A stretch of DNA of 64,000 nt from Agelas oroides (taxonomy: Eukaryota; Porifera; Demospongiae; Agelasida; Agelasidae). The translations under genes and the position numbers were made by a program. Shown in pieces: positions 11,601-32,739 of this stretch. The notes below the pieces were generated by a model. The model was not told the DNA's origin and made no database searches. It worked only from the letters and a program-made list of their open reading frames with translations. Location: assembly GCA_949130485.1 (NCBI GenBank), contig OX422203.1, positions 186,001 through 250,000 of the forward strand. Reading direction: 5' to 3'. Each line of letters begins with the position of its first letter. The first letter of the stretch is position 1.

Positions 11601-13607
11601 ATTGTATGGATCTCCATTACTGGTGATTGGAAGTCCTCCATGTCAATCTGTGATAGTGGAGGAGGGGGAGGAGGAGGAGGAGGAGGAGGAGGAGGAGGGA
11701 GTTCCGGCGGGAGAAACTCAGCTCTGTGAGGCGGTTTGTCTGACCCGGTCCTGTTGACTCCTACTTCCCAAGTACCAGCCTCATTGAGGAGGGACGGGGA
11801 AGGCTCATTGAAAGAAGCCGAACGGCGGACATCTGTTGGGAGGTGGTTTGAAATAGAGGCACATTTCCTGGACCGAACTGGTGTGTACAGATGAGAGTGA
11901 TGCATGCAAGGATCGGGAGGCAGCTGGCGCCTTCCCTTGGAGGTGAGGATAGCCAGGTCTTGCGGCTGGAGATGCAGCATGAGGCGTTCGTTGGAGGACC
12001 AGTGATGGCTCCTGGGGTGCTTGTTGAGCTGATCCTGGGACCTGGTGAAGTATACTGGGGGGAGCGAGGAGGAGGAGAGGGGAGACGAGGGGGGGAGGTT
12101 TTCATGGCTTCCACCCACACTGTGGAAACTGGAGATGCGTCGCACACCCTGAGAGCCTGCGTGGACAAAGGGTCATGTATGAGTAATGTCGAGTCTTATA
12201 CTGACTGTACTTCCAGAAGCTCCAGGGCTCTCTGCCAACTTTCTGAGACCTGTCTTTCACTTGTACGTACCTTTGCTGGTGATGCTCTGTGAGCTGCTTG
12301 TGCGGCTGCCATAGGAAGGAGAATACAGCTGCTCCACACTCCCAGCAGACCTCATGTTCTGTGCCTCCTGGATCTGAGGGGAGTAGGTGGAGTGCTCACG
12401 GTCATCGGAGTCTTTTTGTCTTGTCTCTCGAGCCCTTACAGCCTTGTTTCCAGGCCTCCAGCCAACTTTCTGCATTGTAAATGGCTGGGGACCTGGGAAC
12501 GAGGCCATCAAGCTCTGCATCTGCACAAATACACAACCATGTATATGGAAGGCTGGTTGAGGGTTGGGAACAAGGGTATGTACACATGAAATGCATATTC
12601 TTAGCATAAACACAACAATACTGACAACATACTTGAGTTTCAAGGTTGGCATCGTCTATGTCTGCGTCACCGCAGTCATCAGATGACAGCTGAGGAACAC
12701 ATTGAGACATGTCTCAGGGAATTGTTAGAAGCATGCATCAAGGGGTGCTCTTCTGACCTCATTTCCCAAGATGTAGGTGACGAGTCTGTCAATGAGCTCC
12801 TGTTCGGCCTCCTCCGTGTGCTGTTTGGAGAACTTGGTGACATGTTGCAGGGAGGAGCGGAGCTCTGAACTGTCCTCAATCATCCCCAACAGGAACTGTT
12901 GGAGAGGCTCACTCACTGAGGGAATCTGTGAGGGAGGGAGGGAAAGGAAGGAGGAAAGGAAGGAGGGAGGGGAGGTGGAGCACGTCACATCTGAAGCAAG
13001 GCAGTTGCACGTGATGGTGATAACCTGATCCTCCTCCAGTCCGTACTGCATAGCTGCAAACATGGTCATCCCCAGAGAGTAAACATAGGACTGCAGGTGA
13101 GGGGAGTCACACAGGTGAGGGGAGTCACACAAGTGTCTGAGGCAAGACTCAGGATATCTTACCTTCTCCACAGCATCCCTTCCGATCACCGGCTTGCCAG
13201 CAAACTGCTCTGGCGCCATGAAGCTGGAGTTGTCTGCAGTGCAAATGGAAGCACATAATCATAACGACTGAGAGGAGACTATTCCACAGTACGCAGCTGC
13301 AAGCACGTCGAGTTATACCTGGGAGACCTTGCAAGAACTGCACCACGCCACCGTGGTAGAGCAGCATGGACTCAGGAGAAATCAGCAGGCACGGGACTTC
13401 AGTCGCTGCACGGGGAGAGAAACGAACATAATTTTGTTCGCCTAATCGCGCACCGTTTCCGCGGCTGTTGTAGCTAGCTATCTCACCCCTGATCTCCCTC
13501 GCGAGGGTGCTGGCCCCTTGACGGAGCAGTGCCCATAGCGCCCTCTCCTCCAGAGGGCCTCCCAACGCAGACAACACCTCTTGCAAGCTGACGTGAGGCG
13601 TCGGCAT
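2774..13607 (-). CDS. KIND-FERM-PDZ scaffold protein (PTPN13/FRMPD2-like, no phosphatase domain)
   Basis: Membrane-cortex scaffold of the PTPN13/FRMPD2 type. Twenty-eight exons: 13607-13487, 13405-13319, 13233-13163, 13090-13025, 12925-12758, 12689-12633, 12373-12271, 12156-11162, 10671-9418, 9113-9066, 8966-8877, 8775-8685, 8623-8553, 8485-8225, 8036-7932, 7787-7527, 7086-7019, 6479-6388, 6330-6154, 5981-5865, 5621-5434, 5368-5309, 5171-5034, 4920-4651, 4578-3996, 3903-3821, 3756-3652, 3520-2774. All phases join, giving about 2,158 aa. Residues 1-170 are a KIND domain (HVSLQEVLSALGGPL; SYVYSLGMTMF). A disordered Pro/Ser-rich linker follows. FERM spans about 975-1310 (EHVFGLAM-type core, FLDLDRKLAKYAP). 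Four PDZ domains lie near 1350, 1500, 1595 and 1825 (carboxylate loops GLGI, SFGL, ILGL, GLGF). The acidic, proline-rich tail runs to a stop at 2774. PTPN13 carries five PDZ domains and a tyrosine phosphatase; this gene stops without one, so FRMPD2-like architecture fits better. Confidence 0.9.
3301..3386 (-). repeat. 12-bp coding minisatellite encoding SPPP units
   Basis: About seven tandem 12-bp units in the last exon of the scaffold gene, read as repeated Ser-Pro-Pro-Pro. The repeat stays in frame and lies in the disordered C-terminal tail. Confidence 0.85.
3529..3574. repeat. (TG)n microsatellite
   Basis: Dinucleotide run in the intron just upstream (minus strand) of the last scaffold exon. 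Confidence 0.95.
5995..6150. repeat. 12-bp minisatellite in scaffold intron 19
   Basis: Tandem CACCATCACTCG/CACCATCACTCC units fill almost the whole intron that splits the first PDZ domain. Long frames through it on both strands are repeat artefacts. Confidence 0.9.
6527..6964. repeat. (GGA)n-rich tract, about 440 bp
   Basis: Nearly pure polypurine GGA repeat with GGGA interruptions in the intron between the last FERM exons. A 188-codon open frame runs through it on each strand, with only Glu/Gly/Arg or Ser/Pro/Leu residues. I treat it as non-coding. Confidence 0.95.
7169..7521. repeat. 29-bp minisatellite in two opposite orientations
   Basis: About nine units of the type CCAGGCTGGAGAGCTAG plus spacer run one way (7209-7425). 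They are bracketed by one reverse-orientation unit on the left and three on the right. The whole block is a foldback structure inside the intron between two FERM exons. Confidence 0.9.
8649..8679. repeat. (CA)n microsatellite
   Basis: Dinucleotide run in the scaffold intron next to the donor of the FERM exon 8775-8685. Confidence 0.9.
9146..9377. repeat. 9/12-bp minisatellite (CTACTGTAC)
   Basis: Alternating 9-bp and 12-bp forms of a CTACTGTAC unit in the intron between the long linker exon and the first FERM exon. Confidence 0.95.
9680..10110 (-). repeat. four in-frame ELYAKV modules in scaffold linker
   Basis: Within the 1.25-kb linker exon the motif RPISELYAKVNKLP recurs three times with small changes, and a fourth divergent copy reads RPVSELYAKVKKV. 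Two of the spacers share a second motif (LDVSD.GVTLRKNEEE). The copies lie between about residues 745 and 885. The conserved tyrosine with valine at +3 could be a phospho-tyrosine docking site; that role is inference. Confidence 0.8.
10677..11067. repeat. 12-bp polypurine minisatellite
   Basis: About thirty GAGGAGGGGGAA-like units in the intron between the two long linker exons of the scaffold gene. Open frames on both strands through it are artefacts. Confidence 0.95.
12437..12508. mobile_element. degenerate foldback/MITE copy in scaffold intron
   Basis: Imperfect inverted repeat whose ends resemble the family seen elsewhere (right end CCTGGGAACGAGGC). It lies in the intron between the exons ending at 12633 and starting at 12373. 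Confidence 0.45.
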
Positions 13608-13912
13608 GGCGCGGCGGCTAGGCGTTGCAGCTTAGGGGGTGGGGCTCATAAACTCTTGAACGGTCGACTCCAGTGTCTGCGAACTCTTGTGTTCGGTTGG
13701 CGACTATCTGCCTGTGTCAGTATTACTAGACTCCATAAGTTTGCTCGCACAAAAGGTGGGTGGCTCTTTCACAGTGAAAGAATCTCATTTTGAACTCTGC
13801 CACACACGCAAACTCCACATTCATGAGAATTTTAATAGCAAAACATTCCATTGTGCGGATGTGCATGATACATATGCATGTATGAAGAGCATTTCATGTT
13901 ACAAAAGTTGAT
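13608..13912. other. intergenic region between TMA7 and the scaffold gene
   Basis: It separates two minus-strand genes, so it should hold the TMA7 3' UTR and the scaffold promoter. The part next to the scaffold start is GC-rich. I see no further gene. Confidence 0.5.
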
Positions 13913-14619
13913 TCATTTCTTTCCACTCTTCTTGATTCCTCCTCCGCCTGTGGGGGAGAAAACCAAAAAGGGTTACCTAAAAACTGCTAATACTAACTCT
14001 GGCAGGGTTAATAATCATTTGGCCTTGCTCTCTGACCCAAAGACTCACCCATGGGTCCCTTCTGACCGGCTCTCGCCTGTGCTTCAGCCATCTTCTTCTT
14101 CTCCTCCCTTTGCTTTTGCTTAAAGGCAGCATCACCCTGTACAAGATACAGATTAAGGCCAATTATCACTCAGCTGTAACCAATCAGCTAGTGCATATTC
14201 AAGGTAGTCACTTATATGTCCTGTGTATATAGAAGAGTTTGCAACCGGGATCAAAATTGAATCAAGTGATCAAAGCCTTTTTAGGGGCCAATCAAGGGAT
14301 CAAGAATGCACGGCTGCAATTTGACCTTTGACCCTTGAAAACCAAGCAATCAAGAGCCTCAGAAGGGAACGATCAAGCGATCAAGCACACTTTTTGCCGA
14401 TCAAACATTTTGATCACGGTCGCAAATGCTTCAACAGGCGACATATAAGTGACTACCCCTTGATATCCCCTCCGTCCATCCCTATTTTACCTCATCCATC
14501 TCTTGTTGCTGCTTCTTCGGCTGCTTTAGCGGCTTCTTCTTCCCGCCTGCGGGTAGGAGAAGGACCTCAATGCACAACCAGTGCAATGCACACACACACA
14601 TACCTTGTCTCCCAGACAT
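13913..14619 (-). CDS. TMA7: translation machinery-associated protein 7
   Basis: Small, highly conserved, lysine-rich protein that associates with ribosomes in yeast (TMA7; CCDC72 in vertebrates). Four exons: 14619-14604, 14546-14491, 14138-14049 and 13947-13913. They join in phase to exactly 64 aa, the length of human TMA7. Diagnostic stretches are GGKKKPLKQPKKQ near the N-terminus, AFKQKQREEKKKMAEAQ in the middle and GGGIKKSGKK at the C-terminus. The first exon codes for only five residues, so simple ORF searches miss the gene. Intron 2 holds a MITE. The start lies 91 bp from the oppositely oriented ATP synthase gamma start. Confidence 0.95.
14195..14465. mobile_element. MITE-like element in TMA7 intron 2
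   Basis: A perfect 18-bp inverted repeat, GGTAGTCACTTATATGTC at 14203-14220 and its reverse complement at 14440-14457, brackets about 220 bp. The match continues outward imperfectly (ATATTCAAGG against ATATCAAGGG). The interior has repeated AATCAAG/GATCAAG motifs and no coding potential. I see no target duplication outside the ends. Confidence 0.7.
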
Positions 14620-14710
14620 CTTCTCATGGGACTGGCTTCCAATTAATGCGCACCAAACGTTCCGTAAACTCTCGTCACGTGCTCCGCATACTGACACAGT
14701 TGGTTCGAAG
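14620..14710. promoter_or_regulatory. bidirectional promoter region TMA7 / ATP5F1C
   Basis: Only 91 bp separate the two start codons, so both 5' UTRs and core promoters must lie here or inside the first exons and introns. The pairing of a ribosome-associated and a mitochondrial housekeeping gene suggests shared constitutive expression (inference). Confidence 0.65.
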
Positions 14711-16684
14711 ATGGCGGCAGCTGTGTTTAGAAGATTGTACCCCTTCAGGCCCGCATGGTAGGTGTCTGACGTTCCCTAAACACAATGAGAGTTGCTGGCT
14801 ATCTATGCTAGTGGTTCCACTTGCACTAATTGTATGAGCAAGGTTGATGGCCATGATGCATGCTACAGACCATCAGTCTTACTCCTGCACACACTGCACA
14901 CAGGTACCAGTATGAGGGCTCACGAGGGATGGCAACCCTCAAGGAGTGTAAGTTACATTGGAGGACAATTGTGTGTGCATCAAGTAGTGCTTTAATAAGC
15001 CTCCTCATCATGTGCACATAACTGTAGTGTATTCTCACTAGCCATATTGAAGTGTGGTGGAGTCGAGGTGTCTGCAACAGATGATAATTGTTTATGAGAT
15101 TTTATGCCAGTTGCTAAACCCTCAGCTGAAGTGTAGTTTTTGTGCCTTGTCATTGCATGCGGTCACGAACCAATGAATGTGCCGTTGGGTATTTCCCAGA
15201 TGAGACAGTTGTCTCCATTGAACTCCCTTTAGTGAAGATTCGTCTGAAGTCTGTTCAGAACATGGAGAAGATCACAAAGTCCATGAAGATGGTGTCAGCC
15301 GCCAAGTTTACTCACTCTGAGAGAGAGCTGAAGCCAGCCAGGACCTATGGCGAGGGAGCCTCCGGTATGTGGCCCCCACTGTTCATGTTCATGTTCAGGC
15401 TTGTGAGGATAGTGACTGGCTTGTGAGGACAGTGACTGGCTTGTGTGTGATTTCATAGTTTACACTCTTCTCCTGTTTACATATGCAACCCTCCCTCCTT
15501 GCACACCTCCTCCCCTCCCTCCTCGCACACCTCCTTCTCCCCTCCCTCCTCGCACACCTCCTTCTCCCCTCCCTCCTCGCACACCTCCTTCTCCTCTCCC
15601 TCCTCGCACACCTCCTTCTCCCCTCCCTCCTCCTCTCCCTCCTCGCACACCTCCTCCTCCCCTCCTACCCATAGCTCTATTTGACAAATCAGAGGTTGTA
15701 TCAGATGAGCGTAAACCGAATCACCTCATCATCGCAATCTCTTCAGACCGGGGCCTCTGCGGGGGCATCCACTCTAACGTTTTCAAGGCCATTCGCTCCA
15801 CCATGGCAGAACGACCAGCTAACTCCACTACCAACATTGTGTGTATCGGAGATAAAGTCCGCACGATTCTCCAGCGCAAATTCCGCAAGAACATTCTGCT
15901 CGGCTTCTCTGAAGTTGGAAAGAAGCCACCAGTGTTTGTAGAGGCCTCTTTTATTGCACGACAGATCCTCAGTATGGGCGTGGAGTTTGAGAGCGCGGAG
16001 ATTGTGTACAACAAGTTCAGGAACGTCATATCATACAGAACGACGTCACAGTTTGTGGTCCCTTTCAGCACCCTCTCTGAGTCAGGTTGGTAGCCACCAC
16101 TGGGTATACACTGCACATTAATACCAGTACCCTATACTGCCAGGAGAAAGGCAGGCCAGATGTCATACAGTTTGTTTCAGATACCCTTGCATGTTATTTA
16201 TCTCATGACGTGCACTCACTTTCCCTACAGAAAAGCTGCTGCTGTATGATGAAGTGGACGCTGACACGCTGCAATGCTTCCATGAGATGGCGCTGGCTAA
16301 TCTCATCTTCTATGCCATGAAAGAGGGCTCCTGTAGTGAGCTGAGTGCACGGATGACTGCCATGGACAGCGCCAGCAAGAACGCAGGTAAAGATGGGAGA
16401 GAAGAGAGAGTGCAGCACCACTCTTACGACATACTTTCTTCCTCCTCTCTCTCCTTACCTTCCCCTCTCTCTCTCCTTCCCTTCCCCTCTCTTTCCTTCC
16501 CTTCCCCTCTCTTTCCTTCCCTTCCCCTCTCTTTCCTTCCCTTCCCCTCTCTCTCCTTACCTTCCCATCTCTTTTCCTTGCAGCTGATGTGATCAAGAAG
16601 CTGGAGCTGACCTACAACCGCACACGGCAGGCAGTGATCACGAGGGAACTTATTGAGATCATTTCGGGAGCTGCTGCAGTCTAG
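14711..16684 (+). CDS. ATP5F1C: mitochondrial F1 ATP synthase subunit gamma
   Basis: Central rotating stalk of mitochondrial F1Fo ATP synthase, coupling rotation of the c-ring to ATP formation. Six exons: 14711-14757, 14904-14947, 15233-15364, 15675-16085, 16231-16386 and 16584-16684. They join in phase to 296 aa (human 298). The N-terminus is a basic mitochondrial presequence ([16 protein letters not shown]). Then come the N-terminal coiled-coil helix ([19 protein letters not shown]), the [14 protein letters not shown] core and the C-terminal helix ([20 protein letters not shown]) with stop at 16682. Exon 2 and the TAG acceptor of exon 3 were fixed by phase. Intron 3 carries a 27-bp-type minisatellite. 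The gene is convergent with muskelin, with about 185 bp between the stop codons. Confidence 0.97.
15484..15668. repeat. minisatellite in ATP5F1C intron 3
   Basis: Tandem pyrimidine-rich units of the type CCCTCCTCGCACACCTCCTTCT. They end directly at the acceptor of exon 4 and so may double as its polypyrimidine tract. Confidence 0.9.
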
Positions 16685-16869
16685 CATAGCCACAGGACAT
16701 TAGCACTAGAGTATTCTATTCTCATGTTTGGAACATGTACTGTCGTCATGTGTATTATTGACATTGAGGGGGAAAAATACATACCACAGAATGTTAGCAT
16801 CATACACATACTGGGTGCTGGTCTCTCTATAGTTTGACCATGTCCACAAGGCTCTCTCTTGGCTGGTCT

Positions 16870-27696
<10,827 letters not shown>

Positions 27697-27823
27697 CTAG
27701 AGTCTTGCTTGGCTAGCTAGCTCCGATCAGCCATTACATCATCAAACAAAGCTGCTCCAAATAACGCCCAGGCAATGTAGGGGGAAACCCCTTCCAATCA
27801 CGGGTGTGCTAGGGATCCGGGAC
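27697..27823. promoter_or_regulatory. bidirectional promoter region MKLN1 / STIMATE
   Basis: 127 bp separate the divergent start codons. The segment must contain both transcription start regions unless these lie inside the genes. Confidence 0.6.
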
Positions 27824-30316
27824 ATGGCAGACCTGAACGTGAGCAGAGACAACCGGTCATCCAGCGAGGTGTTCTGTAACCTGACGGAGGGATACAGCTT
27901 TATACTACAGATTGTGCTGGGGATCCTGGCCTTCAGCACTCTCATACGTGAGTGGGCAGCCTTTGAAACCTCCGACAAAAGCGTAGTGGCATACTTGTGC
28001 ATGTTGTGGTCTGTCCACTACTCCTAGTAAAGCCACGTACAAACTGGAAGCCATTGTAGCCATTTATTTTCTGGCCCTCACCAGGCATTGTCTCGTGTGG
28101 CCAGACCCAACCAATGGGAATGAGACTATAGTTATGATCAGCTTGTCCCTCTCTTGCTTGTCTCTCATTGTTCACAGTGAAGCGGTATCGGGAGCCACGG
28201 GCAGAGAGAAGACCATTCTGGATATGGTGCGTTGTACTCTGACCTTAAAGTGGTATAACCTTAGCATTTCCAAGCCCTCACCTAGCTTGTACCTCAAGTT
28301 TGTTGTTGATTGCTTACACTTGTATTATACATAATTGTGTTTTGTGTTAACGAGATCATTGTTGGCAAGGGAGCTAACATCAGAGTGGGAAGCTTACACA
28401 GATAATAGCAGCTGAGCAGTCACTATACACTCGTACCACTGTCACAGGGTGGCGGACACAACGAAGCAGGCTCTTGGGATGTTGGAGGTTCACTTTGTGA
28501 ACCTGCTCCTCTCAGCGCTCATCAAGGAACAGGAGTGCATCAGGTGAGGCCACCACCAGACATGACTGTGTCACCAGCCCCAGTAGACGTTTGTCATACT
28601 AGCCATGACTGTGTCACCAGCCCCAGTAGACTTGTGTTATACTAGCCGTGACTGTGTCACCAGCCCCAGTAGACTTGTGTTATACTAACTGTGACTGTGT
28701 CACCAGCCCCAGTAGACTTGTGTTATAACACAAAGTGAACCTGCTCCTCTCAGCGCTCATCAAGGAACAGGAGTGCATCAGGTGAGGCCACCACCAGACA
28801 TGACTGTGTCACCAGCCCCAGTAGACGTTTGTCATACTAGCCATGACTGTGTCACCAGCCCCAGTAGACTTGTGTTATACTAGCCGTGACTGTGTCACCA
28901 GCCCCAGTAGACTTGTGTTATACTAACTGTGACTGTGTCACCAGCCCCAGTAGACGTTTGTCATACTAGCCATGACTGTGTCACCAGCCCCAGTAGACTT
29001 GTGTTATACTAGCCGTGACTGTGTCACCAGTCCCTTTAGACGTTTGTCATACTAGCCGTGACTGTGTCACCAGCCCCAGTAGACTCGTTGTCATACTAGC
29101 TGTGGCTGTGTCACCAGCCACTGTAACTCGTGTCATACTAGCCGTGACTGTGTCACCAGCCCCAGTAGACTCGTTGTCATACTAGCTGTGGCTGTGTCAC
29201 CAGCCACTGTAGACGTTTGTCATACTAGCCGTGACTGTGTCACCAGCCCCAGTAGACTCGTTGTCATACTAGCTGTGGCTGTGTCACCAGCCACTGTAAC
29301 TCGTGTCATACTAGCCGTGACTGTGTCACCAGCCCCAGTAGACTCGTTGTCATACTAGCCATGACTGTGTCACCAGCCCCAGTAGACTCGTGTCATACTA
29401 GCCATGACTGTGTCACCAGCCCCAGTAGACTCGTGTTATACTAGCTGTGACTGTGTCACCATTTTCTACCCCTCTAGCTACCTGGTAAACTTCATGCTGG
29501 ACTCCACAGTTGGACTTCTACTAATCTATGCACTGTTAAAGGCAGTGGCATGGTTGGTCAACCGATATAACATCACACCTCTGCGTTCAGGAGAATATGG
29601 TGCGTGTGATCATGTATGTGTCATGTGTATTGTGTGATGGTGTATGTTTTTGCTCTCGTGCAGGGGAGCCGTTCCGACTGCACTACTGGCTGGCCCAGTT
29701 GTCTGTGTACATGATAGTCATGCTGGTCATGAAGCTGATTGTAGGACCACTGGTCGCTTTCAACTTCTGGAAGGAGGTACACTTGCCACAGCCTATGAGA
29801 CAACCTTAAGCCTGGGGCTATTGTATGGCCCTATCATCCACTGTAATCTCTCTCTCTCTCTCTCTCCCTTCCCACTGACTCCCTCTCTCCTGCAACACCA
29901 GGTAGACAAGCTGATCCTGCCAAGAGACGAACATCTCAGGATTGCCATAGTGATCTTTATCGTACCATTCATTGTTAATGTGAGTTACCCCGGACCACAC
30001 CAACCTAGCTGCTCTCATCAAACTCCAGTTCCTGCCACAATATGCCAGTCTTGAGACTAGCTGATAAAGGGACATGCACTCACACTCCCCCTCCCACACA
30101 CAATACACACAATACACACAGGTGGTGATGTTTTGGATAGTAGACAGTATTCTGATGCGCAAGAAGCACAAGCCGAGCACAGTCGTCCACTTCCACAGGA
30201 ACCAGTGCAACCATCAATACAACCACGTACCCTCAGAGGACTCTGATAGCAGCCCATCAGACTGCTCAGTAACCATGGAAACCAGACAAAGTGACTCCAC
30301 CAATGTGGAGAGGTAG
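27824..30316 (+). CDS. STIMATE: STIMATE / TMEM110-like regulator of store-operated calcium entry
   Basis: Multi-pass ER membrane protein that in mammals binds STIM1 at ER-plasma membrane contacts and promotes store-operated calcium entry. Seven exons: 27824-27947, 28178-28226, 28448-28543, 29478-29599, 29664-29776, 29902-29979 and 30122-30316, in phase to 258 aa. Family landmarks: LKRYREPRAERRPFWIW after the first hydrophobic segment, DTTKQALGML, SYLVNFMLDSTVGLLLIY, SGEYGEP, then LRIAIVIFIVPFIVNVVMFWIVDSILMRKK, which I give here only in parts (IVPFIVN; MFWIVD; LMRKK). Four or five membrane helices are evident, followed by an acidic, serine-rich cytosolic tail (SEDSDSSPSD) shorter than the human one. 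Intron 3 holds a minisatellite containing a copy of part of exon 3. Confidence 0.93.
28553..29458 (+). repeat. about 43-bp minisatellite filling STIMATE intron 3
   Basis: About twenty units containing GACTGTGTCACCAGCCCCAG and a GTTATACTAGC-like spacer. A copy of the 3' part of exon 3 is embedded at about 28733-28795. Confidence 0.95.
28733..28795 (+). pseudogene. duplicated 3' half of STIMATE exon 3 with its splice donor
   Basis: GTGAACCTGCTCCTCTCAGC and the bases up to the donor and first intron bases of exon 3 (28492-28560) are repeated almost exactly here. The 5' half of the exon and any acceptor are missing, so it cannot be spliced in as a normal exon. Confidence 0.9.
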
Positions 30317-31277
30317 ACATACTTGTTTATTCTCAATATTGCTTCTATTTATTAGTGTTTTTTAAATATTCAGTCATGTGTCAACTTGTGAGGAAACAAA
30401 ATCTGGGTTAGAAAAGAACGGTGATTGAATCAAAAGTTGGTACATGTTTCAAAAAAAAAATCCAGTCCACACAGTAACCATGGCAACTAACGACTGGAAT
30501 ATTATTACAGTCTTTGACTCTGCCTTGGGGAACCTGAGGTGCATGAAGGAAAGGAGAAAATGTCAACCCACTGACACATCAAATCCTGCCCTGTGGCATG
30601 GGCATAAACAGACCACCTGAGCCTAAAATACAGGAGTAACTTCACAACTACTATAACTGGGATGACAATGAAGGGCAGCCGGTCTAAGGTCACCACGAGA
30701 AGGCTTGCATGGCGAGAAATTGAGATTGTACACAAACAGCTGTGATACGAGGACTGGTCCTATACATAGATAGGACACACTCGCTTCAGGAGTCAAATGT
30801 ATTGTGATGTATACATTAGCTCTCCCCCAGGCTCAGGGTGAACTTTTGTCATCTCAAGCTATGTACCAACAAAGTAGGCTCACCTATAGAGCTATCAAAT
30901 GCACCTAAGGCCATAACTGCTTGTAACATTTCCTCGCATCTTGCTGGTATATGTGGAAATGAGTCTGTTTAGGAGGTAATTTTAGTGTGTCTTAGGCTTA
31001 GGTTGGTAATTGGGGCGAGCCTGAGCGAGCCCCACACTAGCGAGACTACATTGCTCAAGTGTGACACATACGTACGCACATATGTACGTATGTGTTTGCG
31101 GCCATATACTGTAAATTTTAAATAAGCGTGGTTTAGTACGAAGATCGAGCTCAGTCCATGCACTCCGTAGGTGAAGGCTATTGCTATTGCCAGAGTTCAG
31201 CATCGGTGACCTGGAGCGGAGATGACTGACATTGAAGAACACATGGCAACTTAACTCCTTGCTGCTACAGATCATCA
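30317..31277. other. intergenic flank downstream of STIMATE
   Basis: AT-richer sequence with presumably the STIMATE 3' UTR. The open frames are short and lack homology I recognise, and there is no clear AATAAA directly after the stop. Confidence 0.4.
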
Positions 31278-31327
31278 ATGGCAGGTAGTACAAATTTCGA
31301 TCACGATGGTGGTCGAGGTCGCTCCAG
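31278..31327 (+). CDS. candidate first exon of the kinesin-14-like gene
   Basis: An ATG in good context (ATCAATGG) opens MAGSTNFDHDGGRGRS and ends in a consensus donor (CAG|GTAAGA). A small exon at 32551-32584 with TAG acceptor and donor continues it in phase (RGRSSSASNSTK). A basic, low-complexity start followed by coiled coil is what a kinesin-14 tail looks like. The link to the downstream pieces is inference; I could not fix the next junction. Confidence 0.3.
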
Positions 31328-31984
31328 GTAAGAGCCATGCATAAAAAATAAAAAATAAAAAGAAATTCAGCTCATGACTTTAGTGTAAAGCTTAGTACAT
31401 GCATATGTAGCCACACTGATAGTAGCTGTCCTGGCTGTTGGCATATGTGATACCTATTTATCTATATATTATGCATGACAAATCCTGCTTTGTGCAATGA
31501 CAAATCAGTCCGCTGCTTGCTCAGGCTCCTCTAACTATGATGAATCATCACACTATAAAACACTGAGGTTAAGGTCTGGGTATGAGCTAGGCCAAGTAAA
31601 TCAATTTCCATACCTGGAATGGAGGGGTCCCCCCTTTGGAAAGTGGTCCTGTGCGTCGCCCGGTCTCTTGCGTCCCCTGTGCAATGTAAAATCAACAGTA
31701 CTCTGACTAGGACAATGAGTTGGAGGACAATATATGCCATCTGACTGGGAAACAAGTGAAAATGAACACATGTAAAGAACAATGGTGTGTAAATCCGAAG
31801 CAAGTTCAGTGAACACATGACAAGCACACACAAGCTTACAGAAAGTGGATTTTGCTAAATTATTCTAACTAACTGGATGTACAAAGCATTCAGTTATATA
31901 ACAACAGCACACAGGGATAAAAGCTGACCATGGTGTGTGGAGCTCCTCCCCCTCTCCTGGTGATGAAAGGTGACCCCCTTCACT

Positions 31985-32193
31985 AAAATTGGCCGTCCAG
32001 TCTCACTTCTGCTAGTCTGGAGGACAAGTCTTGTGACCATGGTGTGTGGACTCCTCCCCCTCTCATTGGCCGTCCAGTCTCACTTCTGCTAGTCTGGAGG
32101 ACAAGTCTTCTGACCATGGTGTGTGGACTCCTCCCCCTCTCATTGGCCGTCCAGTCTCACTTCTGCTAGTCTGGAGGACAAGTCTTCTGACCT
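31985..32193. repeat. 76-bp tandem repeat, about three copies
   Basis: Copies of TTGGCCGTCCAGTCTCACTT...GGACAAGTCTTCTGACC follow one another; spacers also repeat (CATGGTGTGTGGACTCCTCC). Confidence 0.85.
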
Positions 32194-32739
32194 GGAAGGA
32201 GGGAAAAAGAAACACACAAATCACATATACACAATACACAAATTGGTAAGCAAAGAACCAAATACATGCACAAACACAACAAAAGAATAAACATTTCCAA
32301 CATTGGAAGCGAGTACACACATTTCAAGAATAAGACGTCCCGTCCCAATGATGGTTGGCGTAAGAAATTGTCGAAACACAAGTTTACTAATCTTGTAGTG
32401 TAGGTGGGTATCGGCTGCTGGGATGGGACACGTGTATGTACGCCTGCAAACATTAGGAATTTAGTATGCTTTAGTCAAGTATGACTGCCGAGCATCATAC
32501 GCAGCCTCTCTCACTGTTTGGACAACTACAGTAACTGACTTGTCTGTTAGAGGAAGAAGCTCAAGTGCAAGCAATTCGACCAAGGTAGTGTTGTGGACGC
32601 CATTTCCTTTTCCCGTCCTTAATTCCTGGACTCAGAGGAACACGAGACATTATCTGAAATCGTTTCTATTGCACTAACCTTCAGACCAACTTGTTGCTTT
32701 TGATAAACTTGTTTAACTTGTGACTGTCTTTACACTGAC

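Noticed and set aside
31531-31833. Minus-strand frame with a signal-peptide-like start (MAYIVLQLIVLVRVLLILHC)
   Set aside because: A hydrophobic start followed by an Arg-rich segment and a possible donor is suggestive, but there is no recognised family and no partner exons, so it was not called.
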